From Lepeophtheirus salmonis (taxonomy: Eukaryota > Arthropoda > Copepoda > Siphonostomatoida > Caligidae): 64,000 bases of DNA. This document shows, one piece after another, positions 1 to 11,589 of this stretch. The DNA lies in contig NC_052137.2 in assembly GCF_016086655.4 (NCBI RefSeq), forward strand, positions 38,770,007-38,834,006, in the 5' to 3' direction. A program made the position numbers and the translations under genes. Every line of letters starts with the position of its first letter. Positions within the stretch are counted from its first letter, which is position 1. Under the pieces are notes generated by a model. That model was not told the origin of the DNA. It saw only the letters and a program-made list of their open reading frames with translations, and ran no database searches.

Positions 1-1198
1 ATTTAACGGTCCTAAGGACCAATTAGTGGGTACTAGCCATCTTTTTATTTTCTTCCTTCCTAGCTAGGAATGAATGATAAGTTCTAGCCACACACTTCCT
101 ACGTTAATCTCCAGGTATCTTGTCTCTTTGAAAGAGATAAGGTTGAACAACTCAAATGAAATACATACTAACTGCGTCCTCTCAGCTATTACAGTTACCA
201 TAAAAAACCGCGGTCCTAGGGCTGAAAAAAATGTATAAGGACCGGACAGATAGGACTGCATTATTTTTTTGATCGATCCAACCCTAGTACAACCTAGGAC
301 ATAAACACAAAACTTGCATACATACATAAAGTCGGGTATGAAGGTCTTCAAACCCTGAGTCACTCCATACAAATTATGAAATGTAGGCATTATACTATAA
401 ATGTGAAATAACATCAAATCCGCATACGCATTATTGTATTAATTGTCACGATACTATAAAGTACCTAATAATAATGATATTCTGAGGAAGAGTTGCGCTC
501 TGATTACCTCAATAAACTTGTATTGAAAAATGGAAAGAAAAATGGGTGGGTTGAGTTGAGTTGAAAGAAGGTGAGTGAATAATATCCATATATAACACAC
601 TGCGTTTTGGCAGTTATATAAAGTATATATTTATATATACTTTATGAAAGAAACAGGAAAATTTGAATATTTAAATGACTTTGAGATGAGTAGTACCTTT
701 CTCAAAAGAGCAATACTAATACTAATAAAACGGATTTACATCGTTTCATTATTTATAGACATGTACTATGTATAAAAGTTGTATAATATAAATATATGTA
801 AGAACCTCATAAGATTTGAAAATACCTATTATGAGAGGTAAACAACAATATATACGCGAGGATGATGATGATATCATCCCCAAACAAAAAACTTTCTTTT
901 ACTCGTCTCTGTTGTTTTGATTGGTGTTGCTCTTATGGTTTGAGCAATCTATTGATGTTGTACATGGTACAGGTGTACAAATCGATATTGTGCTCCTTAT
1001 AATTAACCATTCATAATGAGAGACAGAACCCATTGGAAGGAGGGAGCAGGTGTCTTTTGTCCATAATAATGAGGAACATGTGTATCCTTATCCTTTTTGT
1101 TGGTTGGTAGTCAGGGGGGTGAATATCCTAATCGGATAAAAGATCTTTTAAACTGCTAAGGCATCATCCACGCGAGTAATTACATCAATGGAGGTTTT
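1..1198. other. No gene seen
   Basis: AT-rich sequence with short accidental frames (for example 64-417 on the minus strand, with no domain, splice signals or codon bias). A TATATAAAGTATATATTTATATATACTTTATGAAAG stretch around 614-648 is a weak AT palindrome. Confidence 0.6.
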
Positions 1199-1203
1199 GA
1201 TAT

Positions 1204-1706
1204 AAGGGGCTTCCGCAGGATGGGCTGGAGGGGCTGTCACCCCTTCAAATTTAGGATTTTTGCTTTTTACTAGAATTTTTTTGTGCTCAGGATGAAATTT
1301 TTGTACGCAAAAGTAGAGGTAATTCTTTTTTTTTTTTGTGAACAATTCTGGATTTGTGAATTTTATGTCAATTGCTATGGGTTTTTAAATTTTTTCCCAA
1401 AAAAATAATTTTTTTAAGAATAATAATGGATTTTTTAAATTTTTTCCAAATAATTGAATATTTCATTTTTTTTTTGCAAAAATTTAATATTTGAATGTTA
1501 TGTTAAAAAAATTTAATATTTCTATTATTTTTTTTTCAAAAAATTTAATATTTCAATTTTTTTGGTCAATTTATTATTTCAATCTTTTTTCCCGATTTTT
1601 TACTTTTTTTTCTGAACAACTGTGGATTTTTTGATTTTTTTAATCAAAAAACTTCCGAACACAAGCCCCCAAATAAAATATATATATAATCCTGTGAACG
1701 CCCTTG
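1204..1706 (+). mobile_element. CAGGGGCGTCC-ended MITE, copy A
   Basis: The left end (AAGGGGCTTCCGCAGGATGG) and the right end (CCTGTGAACGCCCTTG) are inverted versions of the family terminus CAGGGGCGTCCACAGG. A perfect 5-bp target duplication GATAT flanks it (1199-1203 and 1707-1711). The interior is a run of degenerate AT-rich units with the core TGTGGATTTTT followed by TTTTTCCAAAAAATTTAA. It has no coding capacity. Confidence 0.8.
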
Positions 1707-1716
1707 GATATATATG

Positions 1717-2016
1717 TGTACAAGTTGAAATCAAAAAATAATGAGATATGAATAATTTTAAATGGCGGAGGTAAAGTGCTTTGAATGAGGATAATGCAAT
1801 AATTGAATGTTCCATGTATGATCCATAAATTAATGGTGTAATTTTTGACTATTTCAATACAAATGACTAAAATATAAGCATTCTGTGGCACATTATAAAG
1901 CCCACAGTTATATTATTTAAAATACATACTAACCATATAATTTCAATAAATAAAAATGTTAGTATCAATTTATAGTTGGTAATTAGAATGATTTTTTACA
2001 AGTTACAACTTGTACA
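1717..2016. repeat. TACAAGTT-ended repeat, copy 1
   Basis: GTACAAGTTGAAATC at the left and ACAAGTTACAACTTGTAC at the right bound 300 bp whose interior (GAGGATAATGCAATAATTGA, ATGGTGTAATTTTTGAC) recurs, inverted, at about 13175-13260. It begins six bases after the target duplication of MITE copy A, so the two insertions abut. Confidence 0.6.
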
Positions 2017-2029
2017 GATCATTTTCATT

Positions 2030-2924
2030 GACGTCATAAATTGCATCAAAATTGAAGGAGACGCCATTTTGGGGCCTCAAAATCGATATTTTTACTACAT
2101 CAAATAGCTTTAAGAATACAAAAATACTTCAATCCTGCATTGAATACTACTTGAAATCAATGATAATTGTACTAAATTAAAATCCAGAATAATTGCTAGA
2201 TTTGTACAATTTAAATTTTTTATGATCGATCAGGAGCGAGAAAAGAAGGATAATTAGAGAAAAATATATATTATTATTTCCATTGCAATGGTTACTTTTT
2301 TATCTACAATATAGAAATAAGATTGTATAACGATGTACTAATAAATTTTGAAAACATTTTAGGGTCAAATATTTAATAAAACTTGTTACTAGAGCGATAG
2401 ATTGTTGATGGACGGTAAGGTTTAAGCACTTTTATTAGTTGATCCCATTTGAACACCCAAATAGTTCACTATTTTTAATAATTAGTAAGGGTTTCATTGT
2501 TTTAAAACAGGGTTATTTAAGGGCCCAAAATGGAAGACATCAAAATTGTGACGTCATGTGAAATATATACATAGTATCTTAATAATTCGTCTAATATTGA
2601 ATATATATATTGTATATTTAAATCTTTGATATGATACTTTTAAGAACAAGTATATTATGTAAAAAAGAAAAAAAAACGAGAGAGAAGAGACCTATTGAAT
2701 AATTCATTAGTACTGAATCTCATTGATCTTTTTTACAGAGACGCCTAGTGAAGCGAGTTAAGTAAACAAGAGGAACAAAAACATGACACAAGAAAATCAA
2801 TTAATCTCATTACACCGAATAAGAAATCAATACACTCCCCTCCTCCCTTGACAAAGAAAGAACTTGCCATGCAAACTAACACCCATCCAGCTACCCTCTC
2901 GGATTCATACATTAATATCATATC
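2030..2924. other. No gene seen
   Basis: AT-rich, low-complexity sequence between two repeats. The only frame, a short minus-strand one ending inside MITE copy B, is not convincing. Confidence 0.6.
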
Positions 2925-2929
2925 TAATT

Positions 2930-3369
2930 CAGGGGTGTCCACAGGGGTGGGGCGCTAGAGGAGTTGTAGCTCCCTCAATTAAGGAATTTTTGCTTTTTTC
3001 TTTCAAGAAAAATATTCAAATTGTTTTTTCAAAATAATTAATTTTTTTGTGAATAAGTTTGATTTTTAAAAAAAAATTCCAAAAATTTAATTTTTGAAAT
3101 TTTTTTCACAAAAAAAATTGATTTTTTGTGAACTGTATAGATTTATGAAGCTATTATCTAAAAAATTTAATTTTTTTGTGAGTAGCTGTGGATTTTTCAA
3201 ATTTTTTTCCAAAAAATTTAATATTTTAAGTATTTTTCTAAAAAAAAATTTATTTTGTTAATTTTATTCCCAAAAAAATTAATTATTTGATTTTATTGGA
3301 AAATTCCAAAAACCAAACACCCCCTCCCGTAAAAAAAAATATATATATATAATCCTACGGACGCCCCTG
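2930..3369 (+). mobile_element. CAGGGGCGTCC-ended MITE, copy B
   Basis: It begins CAGGGGTGTCCACAGG and ends CCTACGGACGCCCCTG, inside a perfect 5-bp duplication TAATT (2925-2929 and 3370-3374). The left end carries the family's G-rich patch ending TTGTAGCTCCC; the interior has several GTGAATAG/GTGAACTG-type units spaced about 50-75 bp apart. The short open frames here are accidental. Confidence 0.82.
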
Positions 3370-4040
3370 TAATTATACCATTTAAGGTGATGTGTGGCGA
3401 GTTAACAAAAAACAACTTGAAGTAACGATCTAGAAAAGAAAAAATACACGATTCATTTTTTTTATTTATCTTAATATGTATGAAATGTGTCATAGGCATA
3501 TTGGAATTAAATATTGAATTTGTATTCGAACTTCAGGGATTCGTTGAGATACCTAAAAAATCTTATATATAGTTGAGTTCCATCATTTGATTCATAAAAC
3601 ATGATTTAGCCCCGAAATGATCATTCAAATAAAATCTATGAATTCAATTATTTTATTGTGAGATGAATTTTTCCTACTGTAAGTACAATTTCCAGCAAAC
3701 CCAAACAATGATTCCTCCAAGAATACGAAATATGTAATCGGACTCAATTTTGTGGAATATCAGTATAGATCCACATCTATCAGAATGATCGCGCAAAAAA
3801 ATAGTCCATCAATGACTGTCATGATTTGAAAACCCCTCATAATTAGTGAGCGATCAGTAAGAATAGAAATATCAAAGTTCCACTTGATAGCTAGGTACAA
3901 CCTAAAGGCAAATAAAAAAAAGAAGCAACACCCACATGATTTACAAAAACAAGGTTGCAGATTGAGTTTGCCTCTCAACGTAATTAACAAAATTCAATAA
4001 TGGAGTCTTGTATATAATATTGGCAACCACCTAAAAATAG

Positions 4041-4150
4041 TTATTTTCCACGAGAAATAGAATAATTACAGCACCATAAATGAAATAGGATCGAACACGA
4101 GTACACATACAGACACGCTGCTGCTAAACGATATGGAACCCAATCAGCTG
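4041..4150 (-). CDS. Possible downstream (terminal) exon of the 5281-6588 gene
   Basis: On the minus strand a long pyrimidine tract (CCCCCTCCTACCCATTTGCAG) ends in a consensus acceptor just before 4150. Joined in the phase left by the donor at 5280, the frame is open for about 36 codons (ADWVPYRLAAACLYVYSCS and on) to a TAA at 4041. The acceptor is good and the phase fits, but a phase match has a one-in-three chance, and the Cys- and aromatic-rich peptide does not look like the preceding disordered sequence. A shorter exon ending at a GT near 4117 is also possible. Treat this as a candidate only. Confidence 0.2.
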
Positions 4151-5040
4151 CTGCAAATGGGTAGGAGGGGGTGTTAGTAGAATAAATCCTTATTGTTGAG
4201 TATTTAGTAGTAAGTAAAAATAGCCAAAATAAAAAGTAAAAAACAGAAGTAAACAAAGACCTATATGTATTTGCGTTAATCTGAGTGTAAACGAAAGGAT
4301 TAAAACGAAGATGAAGATAATAAATAATACATAGACTCATCATAGCAGCAGTGATATTGGTCCTGTATTTTACCTACTTAAACTGGTGGAAGAAACGAAA
4401 ATAGAATTGGAGAGACGGGGATGGTATCTAGTAACAACGACAAGAGCCACAAAAAACAATGAGAAAGAAATTTGAGAAGAACTTCTGACTGTCGACGGGA
4501 GGGGGTTGTTTTTGAAAGGAAAGTTATACATATATTATTATCTCTTATATTCAGGGAAGATATATCATATAATTATCATTTATTTGTATTATCAATACAC
4601 TTCTTCCTCCGTACTCACTCAATTAATTATACAAGAACCTGTCATGAACCCTTTATTTCTCTCTCTCCAATGAACAATTGTATGTAGTCGTATTATGTCC
4701 ATTCAATGTACATCAAACAGTTTCTTTAAATAATACTATATATATATATAGTTATATTAGTTATTGTTGTAAACAAGAGTAAAATTGCTGACTCTATTTC
4801 TCTCTCATATTTCAAATAGCACATTGTACAATGAACACATACCTAATCGTAAATCTTGAAGAGGCAAAGAAAACAATACTTGATTATGTGTTTAGTATAT
4901 TATATACAATATACACCAACCAAAAGGAACTAGAAAGTTATGAAGTCACCCCAGGGGACTGTTGTTTGAATACAGACATAACTCTACATTCATACTCATA
5001 GACAATTAAAGAAGGGGTAAGAACGAAGAAACTATTCTTC

Positions 5041-5100
5041 AGGCCTCTTTCTTTCTTTCCTTCCTTCTTCAATGGGAAAAAGAAAGAAAGAAAGAAAGAG
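5041..5100. repeat. Inverted polypyrimidine/polypurine microsatellite
   Basis: CTTTCTTTCCTTCCTTCTTC followed within 12 bases by GAAAGAAAGAAAGAAAGAAA forms inverted tetranucleotide tracts that can pair. It lies in the intron side downstream of the exon at 5281. Confidence 0.75.
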
Positions 5101-5280
5101 TGAAAAGTGATGATAATCATATCAATAATAATAATAGTAATGAATTCGTAATTTGATATTGCATATTTAAAATATACTGTTGTATTAAAACAATGTTTCA
5201 GAGAAGCACGAGCCTTTTGCGTACAAAGTTACTGACATAATCATAATGAATATAAAAAAAACAATAAAATAATGCCCTAC

Positions 5281-5957
5281 CAGAAACGCCGTTCCTCCAT
5301 TTTTTACTTCCAGAGGACTCCAAAGACGACTCAGGAGTCACGGAGGAGCAAGAAGTGGGAGATCCAATCCCTGAATCTGCACGAATGGTTCGATTCAATT
5401 CCCCACCTCCATCTTGGGAGTAAGAAGAGTTCGTGGATGCCATGGGAAGCGTCGCAGCTGAGCTACTCGGAAACCCAGAGTCCGCAAAGACGGCCTCCAG
5501 TCGTGTTTTAAGACAAGCCCTTGCACCAGGATGGCCAGCACCGCGTATATCTGGCATAGAAGCTCTAAAATCCTCTTCATAAGGATAGCGTCGCACAAAA
5601 CTCGCATGTCTCGTCACTGGAGGCGCACTTCGGTTTTGTGGAGTTCGAGGCTCTTTCACTGAAGGAGTTCGACTGACATAAGCGGGATGTATGATAAGAA
5701 GAGGGGCAGAGTCCCTTGGAACACGAGCTTGAGCTCCCAAGTCATACTCAACACTACAGTCTACGGTGAGAGGCTCACGTAATCGCCAATGGAGAGGTGC
5801 ATCATAGCTCATCATTGAAACAATATTGCGACGGGATCGAGCACCAACCCTTGTGTAATACGCAGATTCCGGCATGGAATGGGAACGGGAGTGTAAAGTA
5901 CCGCTCTCCTGATAGTACATGGTCATCACAAAGGATGGTTCAAATCTCTCTCCTATA
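5281..5957 (-). CDS. Internal coding exon of an unidentified Ser/Pro-rich host protein
   Basis: The minus strand is open from an in-frame stop at 5980-5978 through 5198, but GC-rich, coding-like composition stops at 5281, where a GT donor follows (TTTCTG then GTAGGG, 5280 downward). An acceptor AG at 5959-5958, after a T-rich tract, sets the other end. The exon encodes about 225 residues rich in Ser, Pro and Arg, with no signal peptide, membrane helix or recognised domain, so it is probably disordered. Short motifs stand out. RSHSMP near the start fits the 14-3-3 mode I consensus RSxSxP. DSGFPS (5482-5465) and DSGIGS (5377-5360) fit the beta-TrCP degron consensus DSGxxS. RHASF and RASMP are basophilic-kinase-like. 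The open frame has a GTG at 5929 and an ATG at 5926, but translation probably enters from the exon upstream. The exon ends in phase 1. I do not recognise the protein. A cytoplasmic scaffold or signalling role is inference. Confidence 0.72.
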
Positions 5958-6513
5958 CTTAGAGTAAAATGAACAAATTAAAAAACCTCATTAAGTCTTT
6001 TTTATTAAAAAACAATAGTCAATGTCTAAAATTCAAAAAAAATAGAACTATCCCTCCTCTCTCACTGAGACTTTAAATCAAACTGATTATCCCACCCTCC
6101 TTTTTCATGGATGTTGCTTCCACTGGTCTCAAGCCCACGCGTACGCCTTTTGTTTCATCGCACTCCCTTTGTCTTCTTTTTCTTGCAGGACTTGATAGCT
6201 TCTTCTTTTTTTATCTTGTACCTTTAAAACCGGTAAAAAAATAAAAACCATGAAATCATGACCTCCCTAATTACCCACCCCAAAAATTGAACCCATATCC
6301 CATTGAGATAAAAAGTAAAGAAACATAGGAATTCCCTTTACTCGTTTTAACAAATTTAAATAAATTTTTCCATCATCAATAAATGCAAACCTATTTTTTT
6401 CTCTTCTTAACTTTGATTTTATCATCGTTCTTAGATCTTTTTACCTTCTAAAGAAAATCAAATATTTCACATAAAATAAAAGGAATTTCTAAATGTATTT
6501 TTATGACTCGTAC

Positions 6514-6588
6514 CTGCAGCACTCTCCCTCCTTAGCAACGTCCTTTCTTTCTTCATCATCCCCGTTGCCTACACGCTGGCACCTATTT
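6514..6588 (-). CDS. Small upstream coding exon of the same unidentified gene
   Basis: A strong donor (CTGCAG then GTACGAGT, GT at 6513-6512) and an acceptor (TACATTCAG, AG at 6590-6589) bracket 75 bp. One of three frames is open and encodes a charged, acidic segment containing GNGDDEERKDVAKEGECC. The exon ends with two bases (AG) of a codon, and the exon at 5957 begins with the single missing base (T), so splicing gives an uninterrupted frame that reads on through GERFEPS into the larger exon. An alternative acceptor about 16 bp upstream (CTTCTATCAG, with a better pyrimidine tract) is also in frame and would lengthen the exon slightly. The intron to the next exon would be 556 bp. Exons further 5' were not found. 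Confidence 0.5.
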
Positions 6589-6603
6589 CTGAATGTATGT
6601 ACC

Positions 6604-8640
6604 TGATAGAAGGTCACGACAGAAGCCAGTCAGCTCAAAATACATATCAATGGGGATGTGTGTGTGTGTACAAAATATAAAAAAAGACATCAAGGAAATT
6701 ATCGCGGGAAAATAGATACAAAAATTGGAAAAATGGAGGATATATCGTGTGGGAAATCAACTCCTCACTCAGATCAAATCTCCTTGCATTTGATGTGTTT
6801 GACTCCTTCCTCTTTAACTTTTATTTTTATTTACATACACATTGATGAAGAGGAAAAAATTGGACCCGATCATTTTCCGACTCATTGAGTGATTCTTTCA
6901 TGTGCAAAGTATTTCCTAGAGTACTCATTTTCAATTCTCATATATGTATATATATATAGAGTCAAATTTTGGGGAAGAGGGGGGGAGGCAAAAAAGAAGC
7001 CAAATATCTCTCCCTTTTCAAATTCTTCCAGATCTTTACTATTAGATTCAATAAGCCCCTGCTTTTGGTTCCGACCATTCTCTTTAAATAAAAAAAAGGG
7101 CTGTTATATTATCAATATGAAAAAATACACTTAGACTCAATAAAACCTAATCTAAACTTTGAAATACTGTCATTACCTCTAAAAGATTGTATAAAGGCCT
7201 TGGTTTTTTTTTTTTCGCTAGATACCTTGTACATGTCTTCAGTTGTGACAAGACACTCCACTGAATGACATACCTTTCTCTCCGGCTAGAAAGGCCAGAT
7301 AATTAATTAATATTTCTACATTTGCTCTTAACGGATCTGAAGATTCCCTTAGAGATCTCCCTTTATTAATTCAATGGTTGTCCTCCATGGAGTATCAGAG
7401 TGCGGAAAAATAGGATGTCACAAAGAATTTTTTTTTTTGATTATTTTTGTAGGGGGTTAAAAAACAGAAATTGATATAAATATTAAATTCTATAAAAAAA
7501 GGAATTTAACAAAATATCAATAGAGTCTAGGAAAAGTGATCTAATAAGGTCAAAAAAAAAGTCCATTAAAAACATTACTTTCTATCAAATATCGTCCTTT
7601 GAGTAAGAATGAACAAAATGATGTATTAGGGGTTTTTATTATTTTCGGCAAAAATTGAGAGGGCCCATTCTTATATTTTTTTTTTAGGTGACCACCTAAG
7701 AATGAGATGCCATCGTAAATCCCCTAGACGCTCTATACACGATGTTAAAAGAGAACATGTTTTAACAAATAAGAACGGTTGGTCACCTTGTATCTAGCAG
7801 CAAAAAAACCCTTTCCTTTTTCAAAATTATTGTTATTGGCCACTTCAAAATCAAAAACCGTACGCGGAGCCTGTGAAACACTATTCTTCATTATGGTTAA
7901 TTATTTAATGACGTCTTTAAGTGTTTAGATAGTGTGTAGACACGGGACAATATTAATTCTGAGTGAGTCATCATTATCATGCTGGAAAGCCAGATAGGAT
8001 CCTTTTTTTTTTTTGTTCCGTCAGTGGAAACCCATTTGGAAAGACTGAGTCACGAATTAAGAAACAGATGTACATTGAATTGTAACTACTTTAAAATTAT
8101 TCTTTTTTTGCATATTTTGTTTATTAATGTTCCATTTTAAGATCAAATAAACTAAAGTAACGACAATGGGTAGAAGAGCTCTCTCATAAAATAAACTTTT
8201 TATTTCTTTTGCTGTATAGAAAAAATCAAAGGAGAATGAATCGTTTGAAAGAGGCAGATGTACATATGTTTCATGTTTATAGTTTGAAAATAAAGTAAGT
8301 CAATTGTATTTACTTTCATTTGATTTGTTACAAATATTACAAAACTATGTAGAACAAAACGTATTCAGAGAATTTTTACAAATAAACTGAGGTATTGTGA
8401 GAGGCGTAGGAGCAAGTCAAACAATATTCGGACATTTTTTTAATATTTAAACAAGAAAAAAAAATCTGTCTGTTAAAAAAAAAAAAGTTACACAAAAAAA
8501 CGTTATCAAAGAAATACCTTTTATAAAACGTAATCAAAACATAGAAACCCTAGTCCCAAATTGTTTTGAATTTGTTATTCGGGATAAAATTGAAGTTGTA
8601 CTCCTAAAAAAATATATTATATCTTAGGTCTACAGATATA
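6604..8640. other. Non-coding; possible intron of the minus-strand gene
   Basis: Short plus-strand frames at 6658-7134 are low-complexity. A good-looking minus-strand donor (GAGAAAG then GTATGTC near 7273) lacks a usable upstream frame. TA and A/T runs are common. I found no further exon. Confidence 0.5.
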
Positions 8641-8961
8641 GTGATTGCCAGCCCCCCCCACCCTCTGTCTGGACACCCATTTACAATTTTTAAGTCTGCA
8701 TTGCTTCTTAATATGTTCCCTTCCCATAGCCACATCAAACAGGCTTACTTATCTCATCTCAGATCTCTTACTAATGTGAAAATTATTAAGAAGCTTCTTC
8801 TGACTAGAGATACTTATAATTGCCATGGAAGGGTAATTTTAAAGGCAACCTCCAAGTTAGTTTTAATTGATAAGTATTTCTTTGATACGGATTATGCTTG
8901 TAATCTTACTATCTATAATAATTTTTTCCATACATTTTATAGTATTAATACGATCAACTAA
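8641..8961 (+). other. 106-codon open frame, unrecognised
   Basis: It starts at a non-ATG codon beside a C8 run, is rich in Ile, Asn and Leu, has no motif, and stops just before the Tc1/mariner TIR at 8992. Probably chance in AT-rich DNA. Confidence 0.2.
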
Positions 8962-8991
8962 CGTAAATTTCAATCATGATGTTATTAATTA

Positions 8992-9710
8992 TACCGAAGG
9001 TTGCATAAATACGCGGACTAATTTTGAAACGCTTATATATCGAGGTTCCGCGACCGGAAATAAAAAAATCCAGCACAAGTAACTCGGTAAATCTTTTGGC
9101 TTTGTTTTTTTTTTTCTTATTCGCATCAAGCAAAGTCGTTTACGATGAATGACGAGGCCAAACGTCATATGGTTGCCACTCTCCTCCGCGCCGGTAGGTC
9201 TGTCAAGGAGAGAATCAAGGACACTGGAATATCCAGGACTACTGTGTTCCAGGTCCAGAAGCTTGTCAAGAAGGGAAAAAATCTGAAAGACCTGCCCATA
9301 CCTCTGGAATGACTCAGGATTGGCTCGCTGCCAACTTGCCATTTTGGAACAAAAACATTTGGCCACCTCAATCACCTGATTTGAATCCCCTTGACTACAG
9401 TGTGTGGCGGCAAATTGAGAAGAAGGCCTCTGCTATCCGCCACCAAAATTTGGAGTCATTGAAGGCCAGTGTCAATGAGCAATGGGCAGCCATGGAAGAC
9501 CATTATATCATCAATGTGTGCAAGGCCTTCTGCGGGCGCTTGGAGGGTGTCATAGCACCTGATGGCGGTTATATTCAGTAATTATATTAAATTTTTACCA
9601 GAATAAATTCTCTATTATATAATTCTCAAAAGAAAATACGTCATATCTAATTTTATTACACATTTAATTATTTGCCACAAATAGTCCACGTATTTATGCA
9701 ACTACCGGTA
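8992..9710 (+). mobile_element. Internally deleted Tc1/mariner element with intact ends
   Basis: Matching TIRs of about 30 bp (CGAAGGTTGCATAAATACGC on the left, its inverse on the right) lie inside TA dinucleotides. Inside, an ATG at 9145 opens 55 codons of the transposase N-terminal helix-turn-helix (MNDEAKRHMVATLLRAG to LKDLP), ending at TGA 9310-9312. A second frame starting at the overlapping ATG 9309 continues for 90 codons of the C-terminal region to a TAA, and includes SPDLNPLDYSVW with the third catalytic Asp (a DDxD arrangement rather than the Glu of Tc1). The roughly 200 central codons with the first two catalytic Asp residues are missing. It is non-autonomous but could be moved in trans. 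Confidence 0.82.
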
Positions 9711-9720
9711 TAGGTATAAC

Positions 9721-10213
9721 TGGGGCCTCCACAGTGGGTGGACTGGAGGGTTTGTAGCCCATCTTTTATATCAAGAACGTTTGGTTTTTACCTAGAAAAT
9801 GTAATTTAATTTTGCTATTTGTTTTTTTAAAAATTCAATTTTCTGTCCATAACTAAGGGGTTTTGAAACTTTTCTAAAAAAATATAATATTCAAAAGTTA
9901 ATTAGTAGTAAACAACTTTAGATTTTTGAATGTTTTGAAGAATAGTTATGGATTTTTGAAATTATTTCCAAAAATATTTTTTTGCGAAGAATTCTGGATT
10001 TTTGATTTTTTTCAAAAAATTAATTTTTTATTGGACAACTGTGGATTTTTGAATATTTTTTATTTTAAATTTAATATTTTGTTGAATAGCTGTGGATTTT
10101 TGTTTTTTGTTTTCGAAAAAATTCCATATTTGAAATTCAATTTTAGGATTTTTTGCCAAAAAAAATCAAAAAATCAAGCCCGTTCTCAAAATATAATCCT
10201 AAGGGCGCCCCTG
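9721..10213 (+). mobile_element. CAGGGGCGTCC-ended MITE, copy C
   Basis: The left end (TGGGGCCTCCACAG) has lost its first base; the right end reads CCTAAGGGCGCCCCTG. ATAAC flanks both sides (9716-9720 and 10214-10218). Four successive interior units carry the GGATTTTTG core at roughly 9950, 9993, 10042 and 10091, giving a period near 50 bp. It lies only about 10 bp from a Tc1/mariner element ending at 9710. Confidence 0.8.
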
Positions 10214-10290
10214 ATAACAGTTAGTTAAAGATTGTGTGCCTTGTTTAATCACTTATGTTCAGCTTTAGAATTTATTAATTGAGTAAAGGA

Positions 10291-10620
10291 GACTGGGGGC
10301 AGTTGCAACACTTTTTACTGTCAACTTCATTCACTCAGACATCCAAAAATTTAACACAACATACTTACATTTTTATATAATCGAATGAATATATTTAGAG
10401 ATTGTATCTCTATTGTTTTTCTAAAAATCGTAACTGAATACGACACGTGAAATCTTACTATCGTTCCCGTAGCCACAGTTAAAAAATGAGTGTAGGTTAG
10501 TATTTCAGAAATTTATACTAAATAACATTTTTGATAAATATATGAATAAACGTTGTAAAATGTTGAATAATTAATAGCAATGCTCAAATACAAAGTTTCA
10601 GCCGTCTCCGATACCATCTT
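10291..10620 (+). repeat. Repeat R4, uninterrupted copy
   Basis: GACTGGGGGCAGTTGCAACA, then ATTTAACACAACATAC, then CACAGTTAAAAAATGAGTGT and a long AT-rich tail correspond in order to the split copy starting at 25464. It is useful as the empty reference for that composite. The right end is approximate. Confidence 0.5.
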
Positions 10621-10858
10621 TATGAAAGATTCCTTATTAATATTATTTATTAAGGAATTACATAAACAAACTATAGAATGATTTACTTTTTTTGATGTTT
10701 AACTTTTTATTAATTAGGGCTTGACAAGAAAATACATAAATATATTTCAATCATAATTATGATTAAAGCTAGTTGTAAATAATTTGAAAATAAGATTACT
10801 TAAAAAGTTTGTTACTCCTCATGCTCAGGGGTCAATTTATTCCTGGTTTTCTCATATA

Positions 10859-11584
10859 TACGAGGGGCATTTGAAAAGTAGCGTCTAAAGTATGAGGGAT
10901 TGGCATTCGTTTGAATCGAGGAATCAACTGGAAAGATTATGACGACTGTCTTTTGGATTCATCAACTATCCGGAAAAGGGTAAAACTATTACTGGGCCAT
11001 ATTCTTCATCCTTATTGGATCTTTTGAAACCCGAGCTGCAATAAAACTGTCCACGAATGTCCACACCTCAACTGTTGTGGTCGCAAAATTAATGGAAGTA
11101 GGGCTCTTACTCGAGATGCCCACAGCACTAACAATCTTACACAACTTCCCCCTTCTGTTATCCATCCCCATATCATGGATTTCATAAATGATTTCTTGAG
11201 TATTAACCTCAACAGGGCGTCCAAAACGTTTAGTGTCACTTGTGCTCATAATGCCACTCCGAAAATTTTGAAACCACGTATTAACTGTTCTAATCAAAGG
11301 TGCAGAGTCTCCATAATGCCTTTCAAGCTTCTTTTTTGTCTCTTGAGGCATGTTGCCTTTTATAAAGTAATGTTTAATCAACACACAAAATTTATTTTCG
11401 TACATTTTTGAAAATCACGCAACTTCTTTGATTCAAACGAATGCCAAACAGAAAGAAATAGACCGATGTGGCTGAATGTTGGTGTGTGTTCTTCTAAGAG
11501 ATGCAAATAACTAAACATAACATCTATACGGGCCGGTAGTCCCATCTCTCGGTCTTTGCAAGAACTTTTCAAACGATCCTTGTG
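10859..11584 (-). mobile_element. Rearranged mariner derivative, copy 1
   Basis: The outer ends are ACGAGGGGCATTTGAAAAGT (left) and the inverse of ACAAGGATCGTTTGAAAAGT (right). The minus strand (11405 to about 11110) encodes the N-terminal part of a mariner transposase: FCVLIKHYFIKGNMPQETKK, HYGDSAPLIRTVNTWFQNF, GRPVEVNTQEII. Left of it, about 11010-11103, the opposite (plus) strand carries a central transposase piece (HTSTVVVAKLMEVG). The two halves are therefore inverted relative to each other. The same arrangement recurs at 22676-23292. No complete transposase is possible. Confidence 0.75.
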
Positions 11585-11589
11585 TTGCC

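Noticed and set aside
64..417. 117-codon minus-strand frame
   Set aside because: No domain, no splice context, and composition like the surrounding non-coding DNA.
5198..5280. Continuation of the exon frame to the stop at 5198
   Set aside because: Composition drops to AT-rich at a GT donor; the extra residues are hydrophobic and low-complexity, typical of read-through into an intron.
5272..5607. Plus-strand 79-codon frame and a second minus-strand frame overlapping the host exon
   Set aside because: Both are shadows of the minus-strand coding exon, whose splice sites, phase and composition are far better.
7268..7440. Possible further 5' exon of the host gene, with a strong minus-strand donor near 7273
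   Set aside because: The only frame compatible in phase with the 6588 exon meets a TAA a few codons upstream, and no acceptor or ATG fits.
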